Below, piece after piece: positions 16,356 through 23,373 of a stretch of DNA of 64,000 nt. A program made the translations under genes and the position numbers. Below the pieces are notes generated by a model that was not told where the DNA came from, made no database searches, and saw nothing but the letters and a program-made list of their open reading frames with translations. How positions within the stretch are numbered: the first letter of the stretch is position 1; every line of letters begins with the position of its first letter. Source of the DNA: Candidatus Sulfopaludibacter sp. SbA3 (GTDB lineage: Bacteria; Pseudomonadota; Alphaproteobacteria; Caulobacterales; Hyphomonadaceae). Location: positions 248,001-312,000 of the forward strand of contig CAMDAC010000001.1 of assembly GCA_945888325.1 (NCBI GenBank), given 5' to 3'.

Positions 16356-17243
16356 CTATTCGGGCTTGCGGAACTTCAGGGTCATGCGGTCGCTTTCGCC
16401 GATGGCCTTGTATTTCTCGGGGTCGAAGCCTTCGACCGGCTTGCCGTCCCGGTCGGTGGTCGCGAGGTTCGGCGGCAGGGTCCAGACGCCGAACGGGTGG
16501 TCGGCCGTATCGGCCTGGTTGGCGTTGATCTCGCTCGCTTCCACGAACTCGAAACCGGCCGCGGTGGCCAGCGCCTTCACATAGTCCTCGTGGACATAGC
16601 CGCTGGTCGCTTTCGGGTCCTGCGCCTGCGTCGAGGGCAGGCGGTGCTCGACGACGCCCAGAACGCCGCCCGGCTTCAGCGCGGTGTAGGCGTCGGCGAA
16701 GAATTTCTCGGTATAGCCGCCGCCCATCCAGTTGTGCAGGTTGCGGAAGGTCAGCACCACATCGGCGGTGCCGTCCGCCGTCAGCGGGCCGGACGCGGCC
16801 GAGAAGGCGGTGTGTTCGATGGTGCCGAACTTCGCGTCGGCATAGGTCGCCTTGAACTCGGCGAGGCGCTGCTCGGTGCGGGTGCGGCGCTCGGCATCCT
16901 CGATGGAGGCGGCGTCGAAGCCGGCTGCGACCAGCGTGCCGCCGCCCGAGGCGAGCCAGGGCGCGAGGATGTTGGTGTACCAGCCGCCGCCGGGCCAGAC
17001 CTCGACGACCTTGTCATCGGATTCGACGCCGAAGAATTCCAGCGTCTCGACCGGGTGGCGCCAGACGTCGCGGGCTTTTTCTTCTTCGCTGCGCAGGTCG
17101 GAGGCGACCGCTTCGGCGAGCGTCATGGTCGGCGCGGCCTCTTCCACGGCGGCCGCTTCGACCGAGGCCGGGGCAGGGGTTTTGGCCGGCGTGCAGGCGG
17201 CCAGCGCGAGGGCCGATACGGCCACGAGCAAAAGTGTTTTCAT
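16356..17243 (-). CDS. SAM-dependent methyltransferase-like lipoprotein
   Basis: A 295-residue protein. It starts MKTLLLVAVSALALAAC, a lipoprotein signal peptide with lipobox, so it is probably anchored in the envelope. After an Ala/Pro/Glu linker it contains a class I methyltransferase-like core: KVVEVWPGGGWYTNILAPWL (motif I region), DVVLTFRNLHNWMGGG and LKPGGVLGVVEHR. This is the predicted extracytoplasmic methyltransferase family seen in many proteobacteria. Its real substrate, and how it would get SAM outside the cytoplasm, are unclear. The start is chosen at the signal peptide; the longer ORF start adds 25 implausible residues. Confidence 0.8.
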   Translation of the reverse strand: MKTLLLVAVSALALAACTPAKTPAPASVEAAAVEEAAPTMTLAEAVASDLRSEEEKARDVWRHPVETLEFFGVESDDKVVEVWPGGGWYTNILAPWLASGGGTLVAAGFDAASIEDAERRTRTEQRLAEFKATYADAKFGTIEHTAFSAASGPLTADGTADVVLTFRNLHNWMGGGYTEKFFADAYTALKPGGVLGVVEHRLPSTQAQDPKATSGYVHEDYVKALATAAGFEFVEASEINANQADTADHPFGVWTLPPNLATTDRDGKPVEGFDPEKYKAIGESDRMTLKFRKPE

Positions 17244-17391
17244 CGGTGTTTCTCCATCCCCAGGACCTCTTGATAGACCCCATACGCTACCCACATAGAG
17301 CTTGTCACGGTGCCGCAAAGCGGGCCGCGGCTGGGGACGCCCTCCCGGCGCCGGGTTTCCGGGCCGGACTTCTGGACGTCCACACGTTTCG

Positions 17392-17437
17392 AAACCGGGT
17401 GGTTTTTGCCACTCCCAGTTGCTTTTAGTGAAAGGAC
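17392..17437 (+). promoter_or_regulatory. ROSE-like RNA thermometer in the hsp20 leader (candidate)
   Basis: The last hairpin before the start, GTTGCTTT-TAGTG-AAAGGAC (17418-17437), would pair TTGCT with the AGGA of the Shine-Dalgarno region, leaving one G bulged. TTGCT opposite AGGA with a bulged G is the hallmark of ROSE elements, which control small heat-shock genes in alphaproteobacteria. A second hairpin, AAACC-GGGT-GGTTT (17392-17405), lies just upstream. Heating would free the RBS. Found by reading, not by a covariance model. Confidence 0.6.
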
Positions 17438-17446
17438 TGAACTTCC

Positions 17447-17929
17447 ATGAGCACGATTGACCTCACCCCCCTCTACCGCACGATGGTGGGCTTCGACCGC
17501 CTCGCCGGCATGATCGACCAGGCTGCCCGCCTCGACGGTACGCAAGGCTATCCCCCTTATAATATTGAGCGCGTCGGCGAAGACGACTTCGCCGTGGAGA
17601 TCGCGGTTGCCGGTTTCACCGAGGCGGAACTCGACATCGAAACCAAGGAAGGCCTGCTGACGGTTGCCGGCAAGAAAGCCGGGAACGAGGATGCGGGGGA
17701 CCGCAATTTCCTGCACCGCGGCATCGCCCAGCGCAGCTTCATCCGCCGCTTCCAGCTCGCCGATCACGTTCTCGTGACCGGGGCAAATCTCGAGCACGGC
17801 GTCCTCCGGATCGATCTCGTCCGCGAGATCCCGGAAGAGAAGAAAGCCCGCAAGATCGAGATCGGCCACGCCGCCGTTCCGGCCGAGCCGCGCCTGATCG
17901 GCAAGAAGAAAGCCTCTGACGCGGCCTGA
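17447..17929 (+). CDS. Small heat-shock protein Hsp20/IbpA family
   Basis: A 160-residue alpha-crystallin-domain chaperone. It begins MSTIDLTPLYRTMVGFDRL, like IbpA/HspA proteins, followed by YNIERVGEDDFAVEIAVAGF. The core ends with the G-x-L-type motif EHGVLRIDLVREIPE and a C-terminal tail carrying EPRLIGKKK, where IxI/V-like oligomerisation motifs usually lie. It would hold unfolding proteins during heat stress as an oligomer. The leader carries a ROSE-like hairpin that sequesters the RBS. A clear terminator follows. Confidence 0.92.
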   Translation: MSTIDLTPLYRTMVGFDRLAGMIDQAARLDGTQGYPPYNIERVGEDDFAVEIAVAGFTEAELDIETKEGLLTVAGKKAGNEDAGDRNFLHRGIAQRSFIRRFQLADHVLVTGANLEHGVLRIDLVREIPEEKKARKIEIGHAAVPAEPRLIGKKKASDAA

Positions 17930-17959
17930 TCCGCGCCAGACCCTCCGTTCACGGACGAA

Positions 17960-17989
17960 CGCCCGCAGAGCCCCTCCTGCGGGCGTTTT
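17960..17989 (+). terminator. Rho-independent terminator after hsp20
   Basis: CGCCCGCAG / CTGCGGGCG, a 9-bp stem with an 8-nt loop, is followed by TTTTCC. It starts 31 bp after the hsp20 stop and just before the end of the convergent GST gene. Confidence 0.85.
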
Positions 17990-17994
17990 CCGTT

Positions 17995-18987
17995 TCACCG
18001 GAAGAAGGTGGAAGCCCCTGCGGCTTCGAGGAAAGCGGGCAGCGCCGCCTCGCTCATCCGCGCGGCAACCTCGGCCCGCACGTTTCCGAACGCCCGCGCG
18101 GCATAGGTTTGCGTGGCCTGCTCGAACAACCCATCGTCGAAAGTGACGGAGAAGCGTTTCTTCTCCCGCGACGCACTCGCCGCATTCGCAAACGCCCAGG
18201 GCAGGTAGGTGCGGGAGACCTCGCCTTCGAAGATCGGCAAAAGCGTCGCCTCAAGTGCAGCAAGCGGCTCGAACGGCCCGGAGGCCTTCGGGTTTTCCAT
18301 CATCTCGCACCAGGCAACCAGGAACGGCGCGCGCTCCCTGATCCAGGTGCCCGGCGTCGGGTCGGTCAGCATTTGCTGGAACTGCGCGGCAATCGCAAAA
18401 TCCGCCGCGCTCGGCCGGCCGCCGAAAATGAAGAGGTGGTCCTGCAGGTGGGTGTTCAGCCGCAGCGCAAAGCGGCGGTAGGAGTTTTCCAGCGTCGGCG
18501 CATTCTCGGGCTCGGCGCCGACCAGCGGCAGGCGGGCCAGCATGCGGGTGGCAATCTGCTTGGCCGGCGCCTTGAACGCGCGCGGCCGCTTGCCGTCATT
18601 CAGCTGCACGAGCACCCGGAGCGCCGCGGCGTCCCGGTCCGGCTGCTGGCCCCAGCGTTGCTGGAACATGCACTTGTTCAGCCACTCGTCCCCGTAATCC
18701 TCGAGGATCAGGGACAAGGCCTGCGCGGCCGCCTCTTCCGGCTGGGCCGGCGGATCTGGATAGGCCGCTTCCAGCGAGGCGAGGATCAGCGTCGAATCCT
18801 GGGCAGGCGCGTGATGCGGCGAAAGGAGCAGCGGCACAGTCGGCGTCGCTGCGCTCTTGCGGAACTCCGCCTCGTTGGCCACGGAGCGGCTCACCCAGTC
18901 GAACGCGACGCCCTTGTAAAGGAGCGCGGATCTCACCTTCAGCGAGTAGGGAGAAGTCTCGGCGCCGAACAGGCGGTAGGCGGTCAT
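17995..18987 (-). CDS. Glutathione S-transferase family protein
   Basis: A 330-residue protein. The N-terminal thioredoxin-like domain is recognisable: YRLFGAETSPYSLKVRSALLYKGVAFDW, then TPTVPLLLSP and DSTLILASLEAAYP. A long helical C-terminal domain follows (HLFIFGGRPSAADFAIAAQFQQML). It is longer than classical GSTs (~220 residues) because of an extended C-terminus, as in a subgroup of bacterial GST-like proteins. The 524-residue ORF is too long; MTAYRLFG is the natural start, since upstream sequence overlaps the divergent glycosyltransferase. The substrate is unknown. Confidence 0.8.
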   Translation of the reverse strand: MTAYRLFGAETSPYSLKVRSALLYKGVAFDWVSRSVANEAEFRKSAATPTVPLLLSPHHAPAQDSTLILASLEAAYPDPPAQPEEAAAQALSLILEDYGDEWLNKCMFQQRWGQQPDRDAAALRVLVQLNDGKRPRAFKAPAKQIATRMLARLPLVGAEPENAPTLENSYRRFALRLNTHLQDHLFIFGGRPSAADFAIAAQFQQMLTDPTPGTWIRERAPFLVAWCEMMENPKASGPFEPLAALEATLLPIFEGEVSRTYLPWAFANAASASREKKRFSVTFDDGLFEQATQTYAARAFGNVRAEVAARMSEAALPAFLEAAGASTFFR

Positions 18988-19128
18988 CGGATCACTCGTG
19001 GTTGCTGGCGCCTGTCTAGGCAGTTCACGCCGGGCTGCCAAGCGGCGTTTGCCCGACGGCAGTTTCCCCGCTAATCGCAGGGACGACAGGATACTCCCGC
19101 CCATCAGGCGCGGGGGCGGGAGACAGTG

Positions 19129-20178
19129 ATGCGGGTGATGCATGTGATGGCGGGGGCCGACGAGGGCGGCGCCGAGAACATCATGCTGGAATCGGTGCTG
19201 GCGCTGGCCGAGGCGGGCCACGCCCAGCATGTCGTCACGCGGCCGGGCAACACGTTCCGCACGGCCAAGTTTGCCGGCGCAGGGATCGGCGTCGATACAA
19301 CGAGCTTCAACACCTCCTGGCCGTTCCCGACGCGCAAGATCCTTGCCGAAGCGATCAACGGATTCCGGCCGGACGTCATCGAATACTGGATGGGGCGCGC
19401 CGGGCAATTCGCGCCGGCGGCGCACCGGGCCCGCTCGATCGCCTGGTATGGTGGCTATTACAAGCTTGCCCGGTTCCGGACCTGCGACTGGCATGTCGGG
19501 CTGACGATCGACCTCCTGCGCCATATCCGCGAGCAGGGTGTCAGCGAAGACCGCTCCGCCATCATCCATACCTACGCAGACTTTCAGGGTACGGAGCCTG
19601 TGTCGCGGGCGAGCCTGACGACACCAGAAGGCGTGCCCGTCGCGCTGTCACTTGCCCGGCTGCACGAGAAGAAAGGGCTCGACACCCTGCTCGAGGCAGC
19701 CGCGCGGCTGCCGGACTTGCATGTCTGGATCGCCGGGGAGGGCCCGCTCGAAGCGGAGCTCAAGGCACAGTGCACACGGCTGGGCCTCGACCACCGGGTG
19801 CGCTTTCTTGGTTGGCGCAATGACCGGGGCGCGTTGCTCGCGGCCTGCGATGTCGTCGCGTTTCCGTCCCGGTACGAACCATTCGGCACGGTGACCGTGG
19901 ACGCCTGGGCGGCGAGCCGCCCGCTGGTCGCCGCGGACGCCGTCGGCCCGGCGGCGTATGTGAAGGACGGCGTCAACGGATTGTTGGTGCCGAAGAATGA
20001 TGTCGATGCGCTCGCGGCGGCGCTCGGCCGGGTCATCTATGACAAGGCGCTGGCGCAGAAGCTCGTGGCGGGCGGCCGCGCGAGCTATGAGGCGCAGTTC
20101 ACGAAAGCGGCGTTCCAGCGCGACTCGCTCGCGTTCTACGAAAAGGTCCGCGCACATGCCGGACCGTTCGGTGGCTGA
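19129..20178 (+). CDS. GT4-type glycosyltransferase
   Basis: A 349-residue GT-B protein. The N-terminal domain starts MRVMHVMAGADEGGAENIML, the typical nucleotide-sugar transferase opening. The C-terminal Glycos_transf_1 domain has VALSLARLHEKKGLDTLLEAA, WIAGEGPLEAELK, VRFLGWRNDRGALLAACDVV and FPSRYEPFGTVTVDAWAA (E-x7-E region). It probably extends a cell-surface polysaccharide or glycolipid. A GTG three bases upstream is an alternative start. Its stop directly abuts the stop of the convergent deaminase gene. No other glycan genes are nearby. Confidence 0.88.
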   Translation: MRVMHVMAGADEGGAENIMLESVLALAEAGHAQHVVTRPGNTFRTAKFAGAGIGVDTTSFNTSWPFPTRKILAEAINGFRPDVIEYWMGRAGQFAPAAHRARSIAWYGGYYKLARFRTCDWHVGLTIDLLRHIREQGVSEDRSAIIHTYADFQGTEPVSRASLTTPEGVPVALSLARLHEKKGLDTLLEAAARLPDLHVWIAGEGPLEAELKAQCTRLGLDHRVRFLGWRNDRGALLAACDVVAFPSRYEPFGTVTVDAWAASRPLVAADAVGPAAYVKDGVNGLLVPKNDVDALAAALGRVIYDKALAQKLVAGGRASYEAQFTKAAFQRDSLAFYEKVRAHAGPFGG

Positions 20179-20637
20179 TTACGCCTTAGCGCTCCTGAAG
20201 AACCAGGCATAAAGCCGCGCGGCGCGGCGGTTTCCCCGGCCGATGTCGACCCGAACACCGGCGTCCTTGAGGATGCGAATGCCGTCGCGGGCGGTCGGGT
20301 GCGGGTCTTCGGTGGCGACCACCACGCGGGCGATGCCGGCGCTGACGAGCTTGTTCGAGCAGGACGCGGCGCCGCTGGAGCGTTCGCGGCAAGGCTCCAG
20401 CGTGACATAGGCGGTTCCGCCTTTTGCGCGGGTGCCGGCGTCGTCCAGCGCCACTTCTTCCGCATGCGGACGGCCGCCCTGGCCGGTGACGCCTTCGCCG
20501 ACAAGGTGCCCGCGCGCATCAAGGATGACGCAGCCGACCGACGGGTTTTCCCCGGTGAGCCCCTGGTTGAGCCCGGCGAGCGCCAGCGCCCGGCCCATCA
20601 TCCGCTGATCGCGGCGCCGGGTTGGTCTGAAACTCAC
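20179..20637 (-). CDS. RibD-type zinc deaminase domain protein, stand-alone
   Basis: A 152-residue protein with the cytidine/deoxycytidylate deaminase fold of RibD. It has [20 protein letters not shown], the zinc HAE motif ([10 protein letters not shown]), and [19 protein letters not shown] with PC...C ligands, then [16 protein letters not shown]. It resembles the N-terminal half of RibD but lacks the reductase domain. It might deaminate a pyrimidine intermediate of riboflavin synthesis or another substrate. It starts with GTG inside the gpmA stop (GTGA overlap), indicating translational coupling to gpmA. Confidence 0.8.
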   Translation of the reverse strand: MSFRPTRRRDQRMMGRALALAGLNQGLTGENPSVGCVILDARGHLVGEGVTGQGGRPHAEEVALDDAGTRAKGGTAYVTLEPCRERSSGAASCSNKLVSAGIARVVVATEDPHPTARDGIRILKDAGVRVDIGRGNRRAARLYAWFFRSAKA

Positions 20638-21347
20638 GGCAGGGCGGGGAGGGGCTTGGCCCGCGCGGCGTCGAGATAGCGCACGGCGACCGGCTTGAGC
20701 GAAGCATCGAGATCGATCAGCAGCGGGTTGCCGGTCGGGATTTCGATCTCGGTGATCGTCTCGTCCGGCACGTTGAAGAGGTGCTTGACCAGTGCGCGCA
20801 GCGAGTTGCCATGCGCGGCGACCAGCACATCGTTTCCGTCCGCCAGGACCGGCGCGATGCGCGATTGCCAATAGGGCAGCACGCGCTCCAGTGTCGTCTT
20901 CAGGCTTTCCGTGTCCGGAATGTCGATGCCGCGATAGCGCGGATCGGAGGCAAGATCATACGTGCCGCCCGTGGCAAGTGGCGGCGGCGGAATGTCATAG
21001 CTGCGGCGCCAGATGTGGACCTGGTCTTCGCCGTGCTGGGCGGCGGTCTCCGCCTTGTCGAGGCCGGTGAGGCCGCCATAGTGGCGCTCGTTCAGGTGCC
21101 AGTCTTTCTCCACCGGGATCCAGGCGCGCTTCATTTCGGTCAGCGCCAGCCAGAGCGTGCGGATGGCGCGGGTCTGCACGCTGGTGAAGGCGTAGCGGAA
21201 ATCGGCGCCGGTCGCGGCGAGCAGCTGGCCGGAGGCGCGCGCTTCGGCTTCGCCCTGCGCGGTGAGGTCGGCGTCCCACCAGCCGGTGAAGCGGTTCTCG
21301 AGGTTCCAGGCGGATTGTCCGTGGCGGATGAGGGCGAGTTTGGGCAT
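20634..21347 (-). CDS. gpmA: 2,3-bisphosphoglycerate-dependent phosphoglycerate mutase
   Basis: A 237-residue cytoplasmic glycolytic enzyme that interconverts 3- and 2-phosphoglycerate. The active-site motif is [20 protein letters not shown] (phospho-His). It is followed by [21 protein letters not shown] and, later, [17 protein letters not shown] with the second His. The length is normal for dPGM. The downstream RibD-like deaminase overlaps its stop by four bases, so the two genes form a coupled pair. Confidence 0.95.
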   Translation of the reverse strand: MPKLALIRHGQSAWNLENRFTGWWDADLTAQGEAEARASGQLLAATGADFRYAFTSVQTRAIRTLWLALTEMKRAWIPVEKDWHLNERHYGGLTGLDKAETAAQHGEDQVHIWRRSYDIPPPPLATGGTYDLASDPRYRGIDIPDTESLKTTLERVLPYWQSRIAPVLADGNDVLVAAHGNSLRALVKHLFNVPDETITEIEIPTGNPLLIDLDASLKPVAVRYLDAARAKPLPALP

Positions 21348-21408
21348 GCGTGTCCTGACAGTAGGGCGGGGCGATCCGGCGCGTTATGCGTCGTAACCCT
21401 TTAGAATT

Positions 21409-22554
21409 TCAAGCGTCCATGACGCGGATCAGCTCGGCGAAGGCGAGCACGACATGGTAGCCGGTGGAGGCCGGCATGTCCTTCGCAAGAACGCTGCCAT
21501 CGGCGGCGAAGTGATCGATCCAGCCGCCATCCTCAGTGAGGAACTCGTCCATCAGCACATCGAAGCTGCGGCACGCCGCGGCCGCGAACCGGTCATCGCC
21601 GCGCTGCTCGTACATCGCGAGGTGGGCTTTCAGTGCCTCGGTCTGCGGCCAGGTGCGGCGCGAGGCGTCATGCGCGATGCCGTGGCGGGTCACTTCCTGA
21701 CAGGCGCGGCCTGCCTCATCGAGGGTGGACAGGCCGAAGCCGTAAAGCCGCGTCGCAGCGTCTGGCAACGGCTTGTTCGCGAGCCGCGACCAGGTGTGCA
21801 GCAGCCAGACCCATTCGAACTGGTGGCCGGGCTCGACAATGTCCGCGGCCTCGCCGGTCGGCATCGACCAGTCGGGCGCAAACCTCTCGCCCAGCAACCC
21901 GCCTTCGCCGGCGGTGAAGCGGGTCTCGAACAGCTGGATGATCTCCGAGGCGCGGGCGAGATGGTCAGCGCTGCGCTCGGCCCGGTACAGGGAGAGGCAG
22001 GCTTCCAGCAGATGCATGTGCGGGTTCTGCAGACGGACGGATGGTGCGGGCAGGGCCTCAGCATAGCCGCCGTGTGCGGTGTCGCGGGCCAGTCGGTCGA
22101 GCGCGGCGAGGACCGCGTTCGCACTCGCCAGCGCCTCGCCGGCCGGGCGGGGCCCATTGGCGGCTTCGGCGAGGGCGAACAGGACGAAGGCGGTGTCGTA
22201 GAGGTCCGCCGACGCGTCGGCGAGGCCGCTGCCATCGGCGTGCAAGGTTTTTCCGGGCAGGCCGCTGGTGGCAAGGGCGGGGCCGGTGAGGATGGAGACG
22301 CCGGACTGGACGAGGCGGGCGGCGGTATCGCGCCGCCACCCCATCCGCCAGGCCTCGGCGAACAGGTAGGTCTGGCGCGCCTGCAGCCGGACCCGGGTGA
22401 TGTCGCGTGCCAGTTCGTCATGCTGCAGCGACAGGACTTCGGGAAACAGGCCGGCGTCTGTCAGCCCGTGTTCGGCCCAGAGCGGGAAACAGCTGTCGAA
22501 CAGCCAGAGCCGGGCTTCCTTGGCACGGCGGCGCAGGGCGCTGGTCGTCATCAT
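21409..22554 (-). CDS. AGE-family N-acylglucosamine 2-epimerase/mannose isomerase-like
   Basis: A 381-residue (alpha/alpha)6-barrel protein. Motifs seen in the AGE family include FPEVLSLQHDELARDITRVRLQARQTYLFAEAWRMGW, LQNPHMHLLEACLSLYRA, EPGHQFEWVWLLHTWSRL and a C-terminal AVDGSVLAKDMPASTGYHVVLAF-like block. Candidate catalytic His residues sit in the PHMHLLEA and PGHQFEW segments. It probably isomerises or epimerises a hexose such as mannose, fructose or glucose. An alternative start one codon later (MTTSALRR) is equally likely. It is divergent from a small membrane-anchored protein. Confidence 0.85.
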   Translation of the reverse strand: MMTTSALRRRAKEARLWLFDSCFPLWAEHGLTDAGLFPEVLSLQHDELARDITRVRLQARQTYLFAEAWRMGWRRDTAARLVQSGVSILTGPALATSGLPGKTLHADGSGLADASADLYDTAFVLFALAEAANGPRPAGEALASANAVLAALDRLARDTAHGGYAEALPAPSVRLQNPHMHLLEACLSLYRAERSADHLARASEIIQLFETRFTAGEGGLLGERFAPDWSMPTGEAADIVEPGHQFEWVWLLHTWSRLANKPLPDAATRLYGFGLSTLDEAGRACQEVTRHGIAHDASRRTWPQTEALKAHLAMYEQRGDDRFAAAACRSFDVLMDEFLTEDGGWIDHFAADGSVLAKDMPASTGYHVVLAFAELIRVMDA

Positions 22555-22685
22555 GTGCCTGCCTCCCAGGTTTCAGCTGCGCAGTGCAAATGGCTCGCCA
22601 ATCCGCTTCCGGAACTGCTAACAGGAGGCTCCCGGCTTGGCCAGCCGGGGCATCGACGAAGGCTGCGGACGACACAAGGACAGGC

Positions 22686-23267
22686 ATGCGCGACCGGATT
22701 TTCTTTCCCCTTGCGGGCCTGCTCGTCATCCTGATGGTGTTTCTGGCGCTGCAACCCGGCATCGGGCGCCTGCCGACTGGCGCGGTGGCAGGCGACGGGG
22801 TCAACTATGACCGGATCGTGATCGAGGGCCGGTATCTCAACAAGGTGATCGCCGGGGGCGATGCGCGCACGAAACTGCTGCGCACGCCGGAGCGCGGCTA
22901 CATTCTGCAGATTGAGGCCGAGGCGCTGGCGCTGGCCGCGGCGCCGGAACTCGGGCCGCACTTCCGGCTCGCGCCGGATCTGGAAGTGCAGTTCTCGGGC
23001 AAGAAAATCCGCGTCACGGTGCGGGCGCGCCCGGCGGATGACCGGGGCGCGATGGAGATGCAGGCCAACTATTCGGCCGGCCGGGTCGGCGAGTCGGGCT
23101 GGCGGAAGTTTGCGCTGCAGCCGGGCTTTACCGATTTCTCTTTCGAATATGATGTGCCGGTGGCGACCGGGGATCAGGGCGTGGATTACCTGGCGGTGCG
23201 CCCGGTCGTGCCGGAAAAGCTGCGAGGTTTGCTGGTCGAGCGGATCACCATCGACCGGCTGTCCTGA
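22686..23267 (+). CDS. Hypothetical protein with one N-terminal membrane segment
   Basis: A 193-residue protein: residues 1-24 (MRDRIFFPLAGLLVILMVFLA) form a signal anchor. The rest is a beta-rich periplasmic region with IVIEGRYLNKVIAGGDART and LAPDLEVQFSGKKIRVTVRARP, which looks like a carbohydrate-binding or jelly-roll fold. I do not recognise a named family. It lies between the divergent AGE epimerase and the S9 peptidase, and may be transcribed with the latter. The ATG is the first in the frame followed by a hydrophobic segment; upstream ORF residues look non-coding. Confidence 0.7.
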   Translation: MRDRIFFPLAGLLVILMVFLALQPGIGRLPTGAVAGDGVNYDRIVIEGRYLNKVIAGGDARTKLLRTPERGYILQIEAEALALAAAPELGPHFRLAPDLEVQFSGKKIRVTVRARPADDRGAMEMQANYSAGRVGESGWRKFALQPGFTDFSFEYDVPVATGDQGVDYLAVRPVVPEKLRGLLVERITIDRLS

Positions 23268-23373
23268 TCCGGTTTGCCCGATGGGCCGGTTTGGCTATCA
23301 AGCCGCCTTCGCCTCTTGCGCTGGCAGCCTCCTGCCATAGGTGCAGTTCTCGAACCCGATGACAGGAACTTCC

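Noticed and set aside
17995-19569. 524-residue version of the GST
   Set aside because: The N-terminal 194 residues overlap the divergent glycosyltransferase and look non-coding; the GST fold starts at MTAYRLFG.
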